Assembly: GCA_023450335.1 (NCBI GenBank)
Contig: JAEXHA010000069.1
Coordinates: 1 to 12,650 of the forward strand
From: Actinomycetes bacterium
GTDB lineage: Bacteria > Actinomycetota > Actinomycetes > Actinomycetales > Microbacteriaceae
Direction of reading: 5' to 3'
DNA length: 12,650 bases
Translations under genes and position numbers: made by a program
The notes under the pieces: generated by a model
The model's database searches: none
What the model saw: only the letters and a program-made list of their open reading frames with translations
Told to the model about the DNA's origin: nothing
Shown here: piece after piece, positions 1 through 5,671 of the stretch
Numbering within the stretch: position 1 is the stretch's first letter
How the letters are laid out: every line of letters starts with the position of its first letter

Positions 1-1
1 C

Positions 2-394
2 GTCGACCCCGCGCAGGTCGCGGTGGCCGCCGAGGCCGGAGCCGGCTATCTCGTCTCGCCCGGGCTCGACCCCGACGTGGTGCGCGCGGCGCGCGAGGCC
101 GGCGTGCCGATCCTGCCCGGCGTGGCCACCCCCACCGAAGTGCAGCACGCCGCGTCGCTCGGCCTCACGTGGCTGAAGGCCTTTCCCGCGCAGTGGCTGG
201 GCACGGGCTGGTTCGGGCACATGCGCGGGCCGTTCCCGCAGGTGCGGTTCATCGCGACCGGGGGTATGGATGCCGGGAATGCGGGCGCCTTCCTCGACGC
301 GGGCGTGCGGGTGGTCGCCGTCGGCTCCGCCCTCGAGGATGAGGCGCAGCTGCCGCAGCTCGCCGCCCTTCTCGCCGAACGCCGCGGGTCGTAG
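2..394 (+). CDS. eda: KDPG/KHG-type class I aldolase, C-terminal part (5' end outside window)
   Basis: Aldolase of the 2-dehydro-3-deoxy-phosphogluconate/4-hydroxy-2-oxoglutarate family, which cleaves a 2-keto-3-deoxy sugar-acid phosphate to pyruvate plus an aldehyde phosphate in the cytoplasm. The frame is open from base 2, so the true start lies upstream and about half the usual ~210-residue protein is missing; the Met codon at 23 is internal. Visible family marks are the strand PGVATPTEV, the segment TWLKAFPA carrying the Schiff-base lysine (codon 176-178), GPFPQVRFIATGG forming the phosphate-binding loop, and AVGSALED near the end. The Trp-rich stretch after the lysine (QWLGTGWFGH) differs from E. 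coli Eda, so the exact sugar acid is uncertain; 2-keto-3-deoxy-6-phosphogluconate or -galactonate are both possible. It probably belongs to a sugar-acid operon entering from the left and has no visible link to the arabinose genes. Confidence 0.85.
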   Translation, partial: VDPAQVAVAAEAGAGYLVSPGLDPDVVRAAREAGVPILPGVATPTEVQHAASLGLTWLKAFPAQWLGTGWFGHMRGPFPQVRFIATGGMDAGNAGAFLDAGVRVVAVGSALEDEAQLPQLAALLAERRGS

Positions 395-474
395 CCGGTC
401 GCGGCCGGCGGTCGCGACTCGAGAGGCGCGGCGCGCACGGTGCTCACCTCCGGCATCCCTGCTTGACTGGGGTC
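395..474. other. Short intergenic gap, aldolase to dehydrogenase
   Basis: 80 bp between the aldolase stop and the dehydrogenase start. It holds one CCGGCATCC nonamer (450-458). TTGACT at 463-468 looks like a -35 box, but any matching -10 (TACATG at 487-492, 18-bp spacer) would fall inside the coding region, so I do not call a promoter. No copy of the TGT-N2-GCGC-N2-ACA operator seen at the arabinose genes is present here, which suggests that this gene is outside that regulon. Confidence 0.4.
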
Positions 475-1497
475 ATGCGAGCCACCTACATGTACGGCCC
501 CGGCGACGTCCGCGTGATCGATGCGCCGGACCCGCAGATCGAGCAGCCCACCGACGCGATCCTGCGCACCGTGGTCGCGTGCGTGTGCGGCAGCGACCTG
601 CATCCCTACCACTCGATGACGCCGAACGACCGCGGCACCGCGATGGGCCACGAGATGATCGGCGTGGTCGAGGAGGTCGGCGCCGAGGTGCAGACCGTCA
701 GGCCCGGCGATGTGGTCATCGTCCCGTTCAAATGGTCCTGTGGCGCGTGCGACTTCTGCCGCGAAGGCCTTCACAGTTCGTGTCGCTTCGGCCGCCAGCG
801 CGGCGGCGGCGCCCAGGCGCAGTATCGTCGTGCCCCGCTGGCCGACGGCACGCTCTATCGCGTCGACGTCGGCGAGCACGACGAGCGGATGCCGGGGATC
901 CTCAGCCTGAGCGACGTCTACGGCACCGGATACCACGCGGCCCGCACCGGCGGAGTGGGCCCGGGAGCGACGGTCGCGGTGATCGGCGACGGCGCGGTCG
1001 GCCTGCTGGCCGTGCTGTCGGCGCGGCAGCTGGGTGCTGAGCGCATCATTCTGATGGGGCGCCACGAGGCGCGCACCGACCTCGGCCGCCGCTACGGTGC
1101 GACCGAGGTGGTCGTCGAACGAGGCGAGGAGGGCATCGCCGCCGTCCGCGACCTGACCGGCGGCGACGGCGCGCCGATCGTGATCGACGCCGTGGGACAC
1201 CTGCCCGCATACGAGCAGGCGCTCGGCGCCGTGCGCGACGGCGGCACGATCGCCCGTGTCGGTGTGCCGCAGTACACGACGGCGCCGCTCGGGCGCGACC
1301 AGTTCATGCGCAACATCACGATCACCGGCGGCGTCGCCCCTGTCCGCGCCTACATCGACCGGCTGCTGCCCGGCGTACTCGACGGCACCGTCGACCCCGG
1401 CGCCGTGTTCGACCGCGAAGTCGCCCTCGACGACATCGCCGAAGGTTACCGGCTCATGGACGACCGCGAGGCGCTCAAGGTGCTCGTGCGCCCCTGA
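475..1497 (+). CDS. Zinc-dependent medium-chain alcohol/polyol dehydrogenase
   Basis: Cytoplasmic NAD(P)-dependent zinc oxidoreductase of 340 residues, the normal size for the family. In order: GroES-like catalytic domain with Cys38 (CVCGSD) and His59-Glu60 (GHE) as catalytic-zinc ligands; structural-zinc lobe with Cys89, Cys92, Cys95 and Cys103 in the usual C-x2-C-x2-C-x7-C spacing; Rossmann domain with VIGDGAVG (GxGxxG) near residue 170. The residue following beta strand 2 lies in MGRHE rather than a clear Asp, which would fit NADP as well as NAD. The start is set at ATG 475 because MRATYMYGPGDVRV is a typical N-terminus for this family; the in-frame TTG at 463 adds only four residues. No good Shine-Dalgarno sequence is visible, only a weak GGGG at 469-472. 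The substrate cannot be named; a polyol such as an alditol is a guess. It lies 80 bp after the aldolase and may be co-transcribed with it. Confidence 0.88.
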   Translation: MRATYMYGPGDVRVIDAPDPQIEQPTDAILRTVVACVCGSDLHPYHSMTPNDRGTAMGHEMIGVVEEVGAEVQTVRPGDVVIVPFKWSCGACDFCREGLHSSCRFGRQRGGGAQAQYRRAPLADGTLYRVDVGEHDERMPGILSLSDVYGTGYHAARTGGVGPGATVAVIGDGAVGLLAVLSARQLGAERIILMGRHEARTDLGRRYGATEVVVERGEEGIAAVRDLTGGDGAPIVIDAVGHLPAYEQALGAVRDGGTIARVGVPQYTTAPLGRDQFMRNITITGGVAPVRAYIDRLLPGVLDGTVDPGAVFDREVALDDIAEGYRLMDDREALKVLVRP

Positions 1498-1508
1498 ACC
1501 GGGGTCAC
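1486..1508. terminator. Possible weak bidirectional terminator
   Basis: A short inverted repeat straddles the dehydrogenase stop codon: CCCC (1491-1494), loop TGAACC, GGGG (1501-1504), with outer GTG (1486-1488) and CAC (1506-1508) that could pair beyond a small bulge. There is no T-run on either strand. Its position between a rightward gene and the 3' end of a leftward gene remnant fits a terminator, but the stem is short and the call is weak. Confidence 0.22.
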
Positions 1509-1654
1509 GCCTCGCGCGGCCACACCCGCATGGTGGCCGCGGTGGGCCCATCCACGCCCACCCGCGGCAGCGGCAGCGGCACCTGACCGTCCCGCTCGAC
1601 CGGCGTCCCCGCGACCGCGACGTCGGCGACGTCATCGGCCAGGCTGTCACCAAG
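1505..1654 (-). pseudogene. Antisense 3' remnant of an unidentified gene (49 codons, no start)
   Basis: On the minus strand a frame reads 49 sense codons to a TGA at 1507-1505, ending TAATMRVWPREA. It is bounded upstream by an in-frame stop (1657-1655) and has no ATG, GTG or TTG that would cover it; the first in-frame GTG leaves only about 25 residues. Counting by hand, G/C at codon positions 1, 2 and 3 is about 88%, 55% and 90%, which is the signature of a real coding frame in a high-GC actinobacterium. The residue mix (alternating V, A, D, G and P) looks like a protein C-terminus. I read it as the tail of a gene whose 5' part was lost, facing the dehydrogenase gene with only 7 bp between stops. 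The family is not identified; the MRVW ending faintly recalls beta-sandwich tails of GH127-type glycosidases, a guess only. Confidence 0.5.
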
Positions 1655-1674
1655 TCACGCCGAGCCGTGGTGGA

Positions 1675-1690
1675 ATGTGAGCGCAAACAT
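1675..1690. promoter_or_regulatory. LacI-type operator upstream of the repressor gene
   Basis: ATGTGAGC-GCAAACAT is a 16-bp imperfect palindrome: ATGT/ACAT outer arms and GC/GC centre match, with two mismatched pairs between. The pattern TGT-N2-GCGC-N2-ACA recurs at 2851-2864 before the transporter operon. A second, overlapping palindrome GCAAA-CA-TTTGC sits at 1683-1694. LacI-family operators are even palindromes with a central CG or GC step, and the site lies 50 bp before the repressor start, so autoregulation is the natural reading. Binding by this repressor is inferred. Confidence 0.6.
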
Positions 1691-1724
1691 TTGCACAGCG
1701 CGCGGCCACGGAGGGCGCGCGGAG

Positions 1725-1730
1725 AGGGAG
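1725..1730 (+). promoter_or_regulatory. Ribosome binding site deciding the repressor start
   Basis: AGGGAG lies 9 bases before ATG 1740. It supports this ATG over the upstream in-frame GTG at 1677, which lies inside the operator and has no comparable site. Confidence 0.6.
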
Positions 1731-1739
1731 CGGACCGGC

Positions 1740-2759
1740 ATGTCTGAGCAGTCGACGCGTGGCTGGCAGCGGCCCAGCATCTATGACGTCGCGAAGCAGG
1801 CCGGGGTCTCGCACATGACCGTGTCGCGCGTGCTCAACGGTCATCCCAACATTCGCGAGTCGACGCGCGAGCGCGTACTGCAGGCCATCGACGACATGAA
1901 CTACACGCGCAGTTCGATCGCGCGCGCTCTGGCCACCCGCCGGGCGATGCGCCTGGGCGTGCTCGTCGACGGCCCGCTGCAGCACGGCCCCAACCGCACC
2001 CTGCGCGCGCTCGAGACCGCCGCACGCCGCGTGGGCTATTCGATCAGCGCGTTCTCCATCTCTGACGACGACGACGCCCAGATCGACACCGGTGTCATGG
2101 ATCTGGTGACCCAGGGCGTCGATGGCCTGTGCGTGATCGCACCGCGCGCCTCGTCGCTCGACATCCTGCGCCAGCAGAGCACCGGCCTGCCCACGATCGT
2201 CGTCAAAGCCGAGCCCGACGCCGTCTGGCACACTGTCGCGGTCGACCAGCGCGCCGGCGCCCTGCTGGCGGTGACCCACCTGATCGAGCTCGGGCATCGC
2301 TCGATCGTGCACCTGTCGGGCCCGATCGACTGGTACGACGCCCGCGAACGCGACCGCGGCTGGCGCGACGCGCTGGCATTGGCCGGCCTGCCGATCGCCG
2401 AGCCCGTGGCCGGCGACTGGACCTCCGACTGCGGCTATCGCTTCGGCCAGAGCCTCGACCCCGAGTCGGCCACCGCCGTGTTCGTGGCCAACGACCAGAT
2501 GGCGCTGGGCGTCGTGCACGGGCTCGCCGAGCGCGGCATCAGCGTGCCCGGTGACATCAGCGTGGTCGGCTTCGACGATCTTCCCGACGCGCGACATTTC
2601 CTGCCCCCGTTGACCACCGTGCGGCAGGACTTCGCCGCGCTCGGCGAACTCGTGCTGCAGCAGATCGTCGCCGCGATCGAGGGCGAGGCGCGACCGGCCC
2701 ACGACATGATCGAAGCGCGTCTGATCGTGCGCCGCTCCACCGGCCGGCCCCGGCGCTGA
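1740..2759 (+). CDS. araR: LacI-family transcriptional repressor, probable L-arabinose regulator
   Basis: DNA-binding repressor of 339 residues, full length for the LacI/GalR family. The N-terminal helix-turn-helix is at about residues 13-34 (SIYDVAKQAGVSHMTVSRVLNG split over two helices), followed by the hinge helix near 55-68 (YTRSSIARALATRR). The periplasmic-binding-protein-like effector domain follows, with recognisable VFVANDQMALG, ISVVGFDD and PPLTTVRQDF segments, so the ligand is probably a sugar. The ATG at 1740 is preferred because it has a ribosome site and begins just before the HTH; the GTG at 1677 would add 21 unrelated residues. It precedes the arabinose operon in the same direction by 185 bp and both promoters carry the same operator pattern. 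LacI-type AraR regulators of arabinose genes are known in Corynebacterium; L-arabinose as inducer here is inferred from context. Confidence 0.9.
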   Translation: MSEQSTRGWQRPSIYDVAKQAGVSHMTVSRVLNGHPNIRESTRERVLQAIDDMNYTRSSIARALATRRAMRLGVLVDGPLQHGPNRTLRALETAARRVGYSISAFSISDDDDAQIDTGVMDLVTQGVDGLCVIAPRASSLDILRQQSTGLPTIVVKAEPDAVWHTVAVDQRAGALLAVTHLIELGHRSIVHLSGPIDWYDARERDRGWRDALALAGLPIAEPVAGDWTSDCGYRFGQSLDPESATAVFVANDQMALGVVHGLAERGISVPGDISVVGFDDLPDARHFLPPLTTVRQDFAALGELVLQQIVAAIEGEARPAHDMIEARLIVRRSTGRPRR

Positions 2760-2788
2760 TCATCCGGCGCCGTCGTTAGGCTGCGCAT

Positions 2789-2803
2789 CGCGAAGTGTTC
2801 GCG
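2789..2803. terminator. Small perfect hairpin after the repressor gene
   Basis: CGCGAA-GTG-TTCGCG forms a 6-bp perfect inverted repeat with a 3-base loop, 29 bp after the repressor stop. It has no T-run after it, so it would be a weak intrinsic terminator. It could equally be a protein-binding palindrome. An outer repeat, GTTCG (2797-2801) and CGAAC (2819-2823), partly overlaps it. Confidence 0.3.
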
Positions 2804-2836
2804 GTAACAACCTGATAACGAACGGGTGGATGCCGG

Positions 2837-2866
2837 TTGCGGGGGCGTGATGTTAGCGCGCACAAT
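2837..2866 (+). promoter_or_regulatory. Candidate promoter of the transporter/arabinose operon
   Basis: TTGCGG (2837-2842) and CACAAT (2861-2866), separated by 18 bp, are the best -35/-10 pair I can find between the repressor and the binding-protein gene. The match to consensus is modest (TTG kept; ACAAT-like -10). Its main support is that the operator at 2851-2864 would cover the -10 region, a classic repressor arrangement. The transcript would start near 2873, leaving a leader of about 70 bases. Confidence 0.3.
2851..2864. promoter_or_regulatory. LacI-type operator of the arabinose operon
   Basis: TGTTAGC-GCGCACA is an imperfect palindrome sharing the pattern TGT-N2-GCGC-N2-ACA with the site before the repressor gene (1676-1689). 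An additional inverted half, GCGCTACAT at 2868-2876, mirrors ATGTTAGCGC at 2850-2859 apart from one missing base, so there may be a second weak half-site. The location overlaps the candidate -10 box. Control by the adjacent repressor is inferred. Confidence 0.62.
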
Positions 2867-2910
2867 GGCGCTACATACCCGACGCTCCCTTCTGGGGGCA
2901 CACATCCCGT

Positions 2911-2925
2911 CGACGAAGATCGTCG
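2911..2925 (+). other. Small leader hairpin before the binding-protein gene
   Basis: CGACGA-AGA-TCGTCG is a perfect 6-bp inverted repeat with a 3-base loop, 9 bases before the Shine-Dalgarno sequence. It may keep the ribosome site open or stabilise the 5' end, but could be chance in a GC-rich leader. I see no riboswitch-like architecture in this leader. Confidence 0.25.
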
Positions 2926-2933
2926 CCGGTCTC

Positions 2934-2941
2934 AAGGAGGA
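2934..2941 (+). promoter_or_regulatory. Strong ribosome binding site of the binding-protein gene
   Basis: AAGGAGGA lies just before ATG 2945 and is the best Shine-Dalgarno match in the window alongside the one at 6719. It fixes the start at 2945, giving a normal lipoprotein signal peptide, instead of the in-frame TTG at 2837, which would add 36 non-signal residues. Confidence 0.85.
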
Positions 2942-2944
2942 GAA

Positions 2945-3955
2945 ATGACCCACAGCAAGCGCACGCGCGGTCTCATCGGCCTCGCCGCGGTCGGCGCTCT
3001 CGCGCTCGGCCTCGTCGGCTGCGCCGGCGACAACGGCTCTGGCGACAACGACCCGGGCGAGTCGGGCGATGACGTCATCACCGTCGGCTACGTCGCCGTC
3101 GGCCCCGAGGGCGGCTGGCGCGACGCGCACGAGCAGGCCGTCAAGGACGCGTTCACGACCGACGCCGGCTTCGACCTGAAGTACGCGCCCGCCGCGACCC
3201 CCACCGACCAGAAGTCGCAGCTCGACGCATTCGCCACCTTCGTCAACGACGAGGTCGACGCGATCCTGCTGACGGCCACCGAGGCCTCCGGCTGGGATGA
3301 CTCGCTCGAGCTGGCTCAGGAGGCCGAGATCCCGGTCATCCTGCTCGACCGTGGCGTCGACTCCAGCGACGATCTGTACGTCACCCGCATCGCGCCCGAC
3401 AACGTCACCGTCGCCAAGTCGGTCGCCGAGTGGGCGCTGAGCGCCCTGCCCGACGGCGCGAACTACTACGTCCTCGAGGGCGTTCCCGGCCTGTCGGTGG
3501 TCAACGAGCGCAACCAGGGCTTCGAGGAGGGCCTGGGCGGCGCAGCCGGCTGGACCAAGGTCGGCGCGCAGACGGCCAACTGGAGTGCGGACGAGGGCAA
3601 GTCGGTCACCGAGACCGTGCTCAAGGCCAACAACAACGACATCCAGTTCATCTTCGCCCAGAACGACGAGATGGGCATCGGCGCGGCACAGGCCGTGAAG
3701 GATGCCGGTCTGACCCCGGGCACCGACGTGAAGATCGCCACCATCGACGGCACCCAGGGCGCGCTCGAGGCGCTGGCCGCCGGCGACCTGAGCTTCGTGG
3801 CTCAGTACAACCCGTTCTTCGGCGACATCGCCGTGGACGCGGTCAAGAAGGCGCTCGCCGGTGAGACCCTGGAGTCGACCATCATCGTCTCGGGTGAGAC
3901 CTTCGACTCGCCCGAGGCCGGTCAGGCTGCCATCGACGCGGGCAAGGGTTTCTGA
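2945..3955 (+). CDS. ytfQ: Sugar ABC transporter substrate-binding lipoprotein, YtfQ-like (predicted L-arabinose)
   Basis: Extracytoplasmic sugar-binding protein of 336 residues. The signal peptide has basic residues (K5, R6, R8), a hydrophobic core and the lipobox LVGC with Cys26, so the mature protein is a membrane-anchored lipoprotein. A Gly/Asp/Asn-rich linker (about 27-43) leads into a type I binding fold. Segments matching E. coli YtfQ are VGYVAVGPEGGWR (near 47-59), ILLDRGVDSSD, AQNDEMGIGAAQAVKDAGL and IATIDGTQGALEAL. YtfQ is known to bind furanose sugars, chiefly galactofuranose. Here the gene heads an operon with araD, araB and araA, so L-arabinose, perhaps as the furanose, is the predicted ligand. 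Expression is likely repressed through the operator at 2851-2864, and the hairpin after the stop should favour its mRNA over the rest of the operon. Family assignment is firm; the ligand is inferred. Confidence 0.92.
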   Translation: MTHSKRTRGLIGLAAVGALALGLVGCAGDNGSGDNDPGESGDDVITVGYVAVGPEGGWRDAHEQAVKDAFTTDAGFDLKYAPAATPTDQKSQLDAFATFVNDEVDAILLTATEASGWDDSLELAQEAEIPVILLDRGVDSSDDLYVTRIAPDNVTVAKSVAEWALSALPDGANYYVLEGVPGLSVVNERNQGFEEGLGGAAGWTKVGAQTANWSADEGKSVTETVLKANNNDIQFIFAQNDEMGIGAAQAVKDAGLTPGTDVKIATIDGTQGALEALAAGDLSFVAQYNPFFGDIAVDAVKKALAGETLESTIIVSGETFDSPEAGQAAIDAGKGF

Positions 3956-3984
3956 CCCGGATCCGCATCGCCCACGACGGCAAC

Positions 3985-4018
3985 GTGAGCGGGGACCGCA
4001 TCGTCGGTCCCCGCTCAC
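3985..4018 (+). other. Intercistronic stem-loop between binding-protein and ATPase genes
   Basis: A perfect 14-bp inverted repeat (GTGAGCGGGGACCG at 3985-3998 and its exact complement at 4005-4018) with a 6-base loop CATCGT begins 30 bp after the binding-protein stop. It is very GC-rich and has no following T-run, unlike a full terminator. Stable hairpins in this position in ABC importer operons commonly protect or partially terminate the upstream mRNA, so that the binding protein outnumbers the membrane parts. That role is inferred; the structure itself is exact in the sequence. Confidence 0.85.
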
Positions 4019-4055
4019 CGCGCCCCGTCGCGCAGACACGCTTCCAGCAAGGACG

Positions 4056-4061
4056 AAGGAG
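4056..4061 (+). promoter_or_regulatory. Ribosome binding site of the ATPase gene
   Basis: AAGGAG lies 8 bases before ATG 4070, giving this gene independent initiation after the hairpin. No second promoter is evident in the 114-bp gap. Confidence 0.65.
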
Positions 4062-4069
4062 TCACCCCG

Positions 4070-5671
4070 ATGACCGAACCGGCCGCGATCGTCACCGTTC
4101 GAGGCGCCTCGATCACCTTCCCCGGTGTCAAGGCGCTCGACGACGTCAGCTTCCGTCTGCTCCCCAGTGAGGTGCACACCCTCATGGGTGAGAACGGCGC
4201 AGGCAAGTCCACTCTCATCAAGGCCCTCACCGGCGTCTATCAGATCGACTCGGGTCAGATCGAGGTCGACGGCGAGGTGCGGCACTTCACCGGTACCGCG
4301 TCGGCCCAGGCCGCCGGTATCTCCACCGTGTACCAGGAAGTGAACCTGTGCACGAACCTCACCATCGGTGAGAACGTCATGCTCGGCCACGAGGCCCGCT
4401 CGTTCGCCGGCATCAACTGGCACAAGACCCACGCGCGGGCGCGCGAGGTGCTCGCCCGCATGGGCCTGGGCCGCCTCGACCCGCGCGCTCCGCTGTCGTC
4501 GCTGTCGATCGCGATGCAGCAACTCGTCGCGATCAGCCGCGCGATGGTCACCGAATCGAAGGTGCTCATCCTCGACGAGCCCACCTCCAGCCTCGACGCC
4601 AACGAGGTCGAGGTGCTGTTCACCGTCATCCGCCGCCTGCGCGACGAGGGCGTCGCCATCCTCTTCGTCTCGCACTTCCTCGACCAGGTGTACGCGATCA
4701 GCGACCGCATCACCGTGCTGCGCAACGGCCAGTTCGTGGGCGAGTACCTGACCGAGCAGCTGGACCGCGCCGAACTCATCTCGAAGATGATCGGCAAGGA
4801 CTTCGAGTCGCTGCGCGCCCTGGGCTCGAACCGCCAGACCGAGGCGCGCGACCGCACCCAGACCCCGCTGTTGGCCGCCGATGGGCTCGGTCGCACCGGT
4901 GCCCTGCACCCCACCGACGTCGAGATCCACGCCGGCGAGGTCGTCGGATTCGCGGGGCTCCTCGGCGCCGGCCGCACGGAGCTGGCCCGACTCATCGCCG
5001 GAGCCGACAAAGCCGACAGCGGAACAGTGCGCGTGAAAGGTCGCAAGACCTCGCTGAACTCGCCCGTCTCCGGTCTGTCGCACGGCATCGCCTACTCGAC
5101 CGAGAACCGTCGTGAAGACGGCATCGTCGGCGACCTCAGCGTGCGCGAGAACATCATGCTGGCCGTCCAGGCCCGACGCGGCTGGCTTCGCCGAGTGTCG
5201 GCGCGTGAGGTCGATCAACTCGTCGCCACCTACATGGAGCGCTTCAGCGTGCGACCCAACGATCCCGACCGGCCGATCCGGCTGCTGTCGGGAGGCAACC
5301 AGCAGAAGGTGCTCCTCGGGCGCTGGCTGGCCACCGACCCGGATCTGCTGCTGCTGGACGAGCCGACCCGCGGCATCGACGTGGGCGCCAAGGCCGACAT
5401 CCAGGAGACGGTCGCCGAGCTCGCCGAAGGCGGCATGGGCGTCGTGTTCATCTCGTCCGAGCTGGAGGAGGTCGTGCGGCTCTCGGAGCGCATCGTGATC
5501 CTGAAGGACCACGAGAAGGTCGGGGAAGTGGTCAACGGCCCCGAGGTGACCGCCGAGAGCATCGTCGCCGTCATCGCCGCCGAGAGCGAGGACGAGGCCA
5601 CCGCCCGCGCCGACCACATCGCCGACACCGGCGATCAACCCGACACCTCCGAGGAAGGAACGCCGTCATGA
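4070..5671 (+). CDS. ytfR: Sugar ABC transporter ATP-binding protein with two nucleotide-binding domains, YtfR-like
   Basis: Cytoplasmic energy-coupling subunit of 533 residues, made of two fused ABC domains as in RbsA/XylG/YtfR. Domain 1: Walker A GENGAGKST (40-48), signature LSIAMQQ (145-151), Walker B LILDE (166-170), switch His202. Domain 2: degenerate Walker A GLLGAGRT (296-303, Arg in place of Lys), intact LSGGNQQ (406-412), LLLLDE (426-431), and Ser in place of the switch His (ISSEL, 462 on). A degenerate second Walker A is normal in this family, so one competent site is expected. The first signature (AMQQ for GGQQ) and the FLDQVY and RGWLR segments match E. coli YtfR specifically. An acidic tail of about 30 residues (from 504) follows the conserved domain. 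The stop overlaps the next start (ATGA at 5668), indicating translational coupling to the permease. Confidence 0.93.
   Translation: MTEPAAIVTVRGASITFPGVKALDDVSFRLLPSEVHTLMGENGAGKSTLIKALTGVYQIDSGQIEVDGEVRHFTGTASAQAAGISTVYQEVNLCTNLTIGENVMLGHEARSFAGINWHKTHARAREVLARMGLGRLDPRAPLSSLSIAMQQLVAISRAMVTESKVLILDEPTSSLDANEVEVLFTVIRRLRDEGVAILFVSHFLDQVYAISDRITVLRNGQFVGEYLTEQLDRAELISKMIGKDFESLRALGSNRQTEARDRTQTPLLAADGLGRTGALHPTDVEIHAGEVVGFAGLLGAGRTELARLIAGADKADSGTVRVKGRKTSLNSPVSGLSHGIAYSTENRREDGIVGDLSVRENIMLAVQARRGWLRRVSAREVDQLVATYMERFSVRPNDPDRPIRLLSGGNQQKVLLGRWLATDPDLLLLDEPTRGIDVGAKADIQETVAELAEGGMGVVFISSELEEVVRLSERIVILKDHEKVGEVVNGPEVTAESIVAVIAAESEDEATARADHIADTGDQPDTSEEGTPS

Noticed and set aside
463..492. 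TTGACT/TACATG pair as a dehydrogenase promoter
   Set aside because: The -10 would be inside the coding region, so transcription would start after the annotated start codon.
1677..1739. Longer repressor from GTG 1677
   Set aside because: The codon lies inside the operator palindrome and adds residues with no place in the LacI fold.
2837..2944. Longer version of the binding protein starting at TTG 2837
   Set aside because: It would place 36 charged residues before the signal peptide and cover the operator; the AAGGAGGA site fits ATG 2945.
2867..2944. Possible riboswitch in the operon leader
   Set aside because: The leader is short and shows only one 6-bp hairpin; no known aptamer layout is recognisable, and a LacI operator already accounts for control.
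3985..4170. Small plus-strand frame across the hairpin
   Set aside because: It overlaps the stem-loop and the ATPase start, and its Arg-rich translation resembles no protein.
2435..5638. A 1067-codon open frame on the minus strand
   Set aside because: It lies opposite three well-identified plus-strand genes and its translation is rich in low-information Asp/Val/Arg/Gly/His runs. Long antisense frames are expected where third positions are nearly all G or C.
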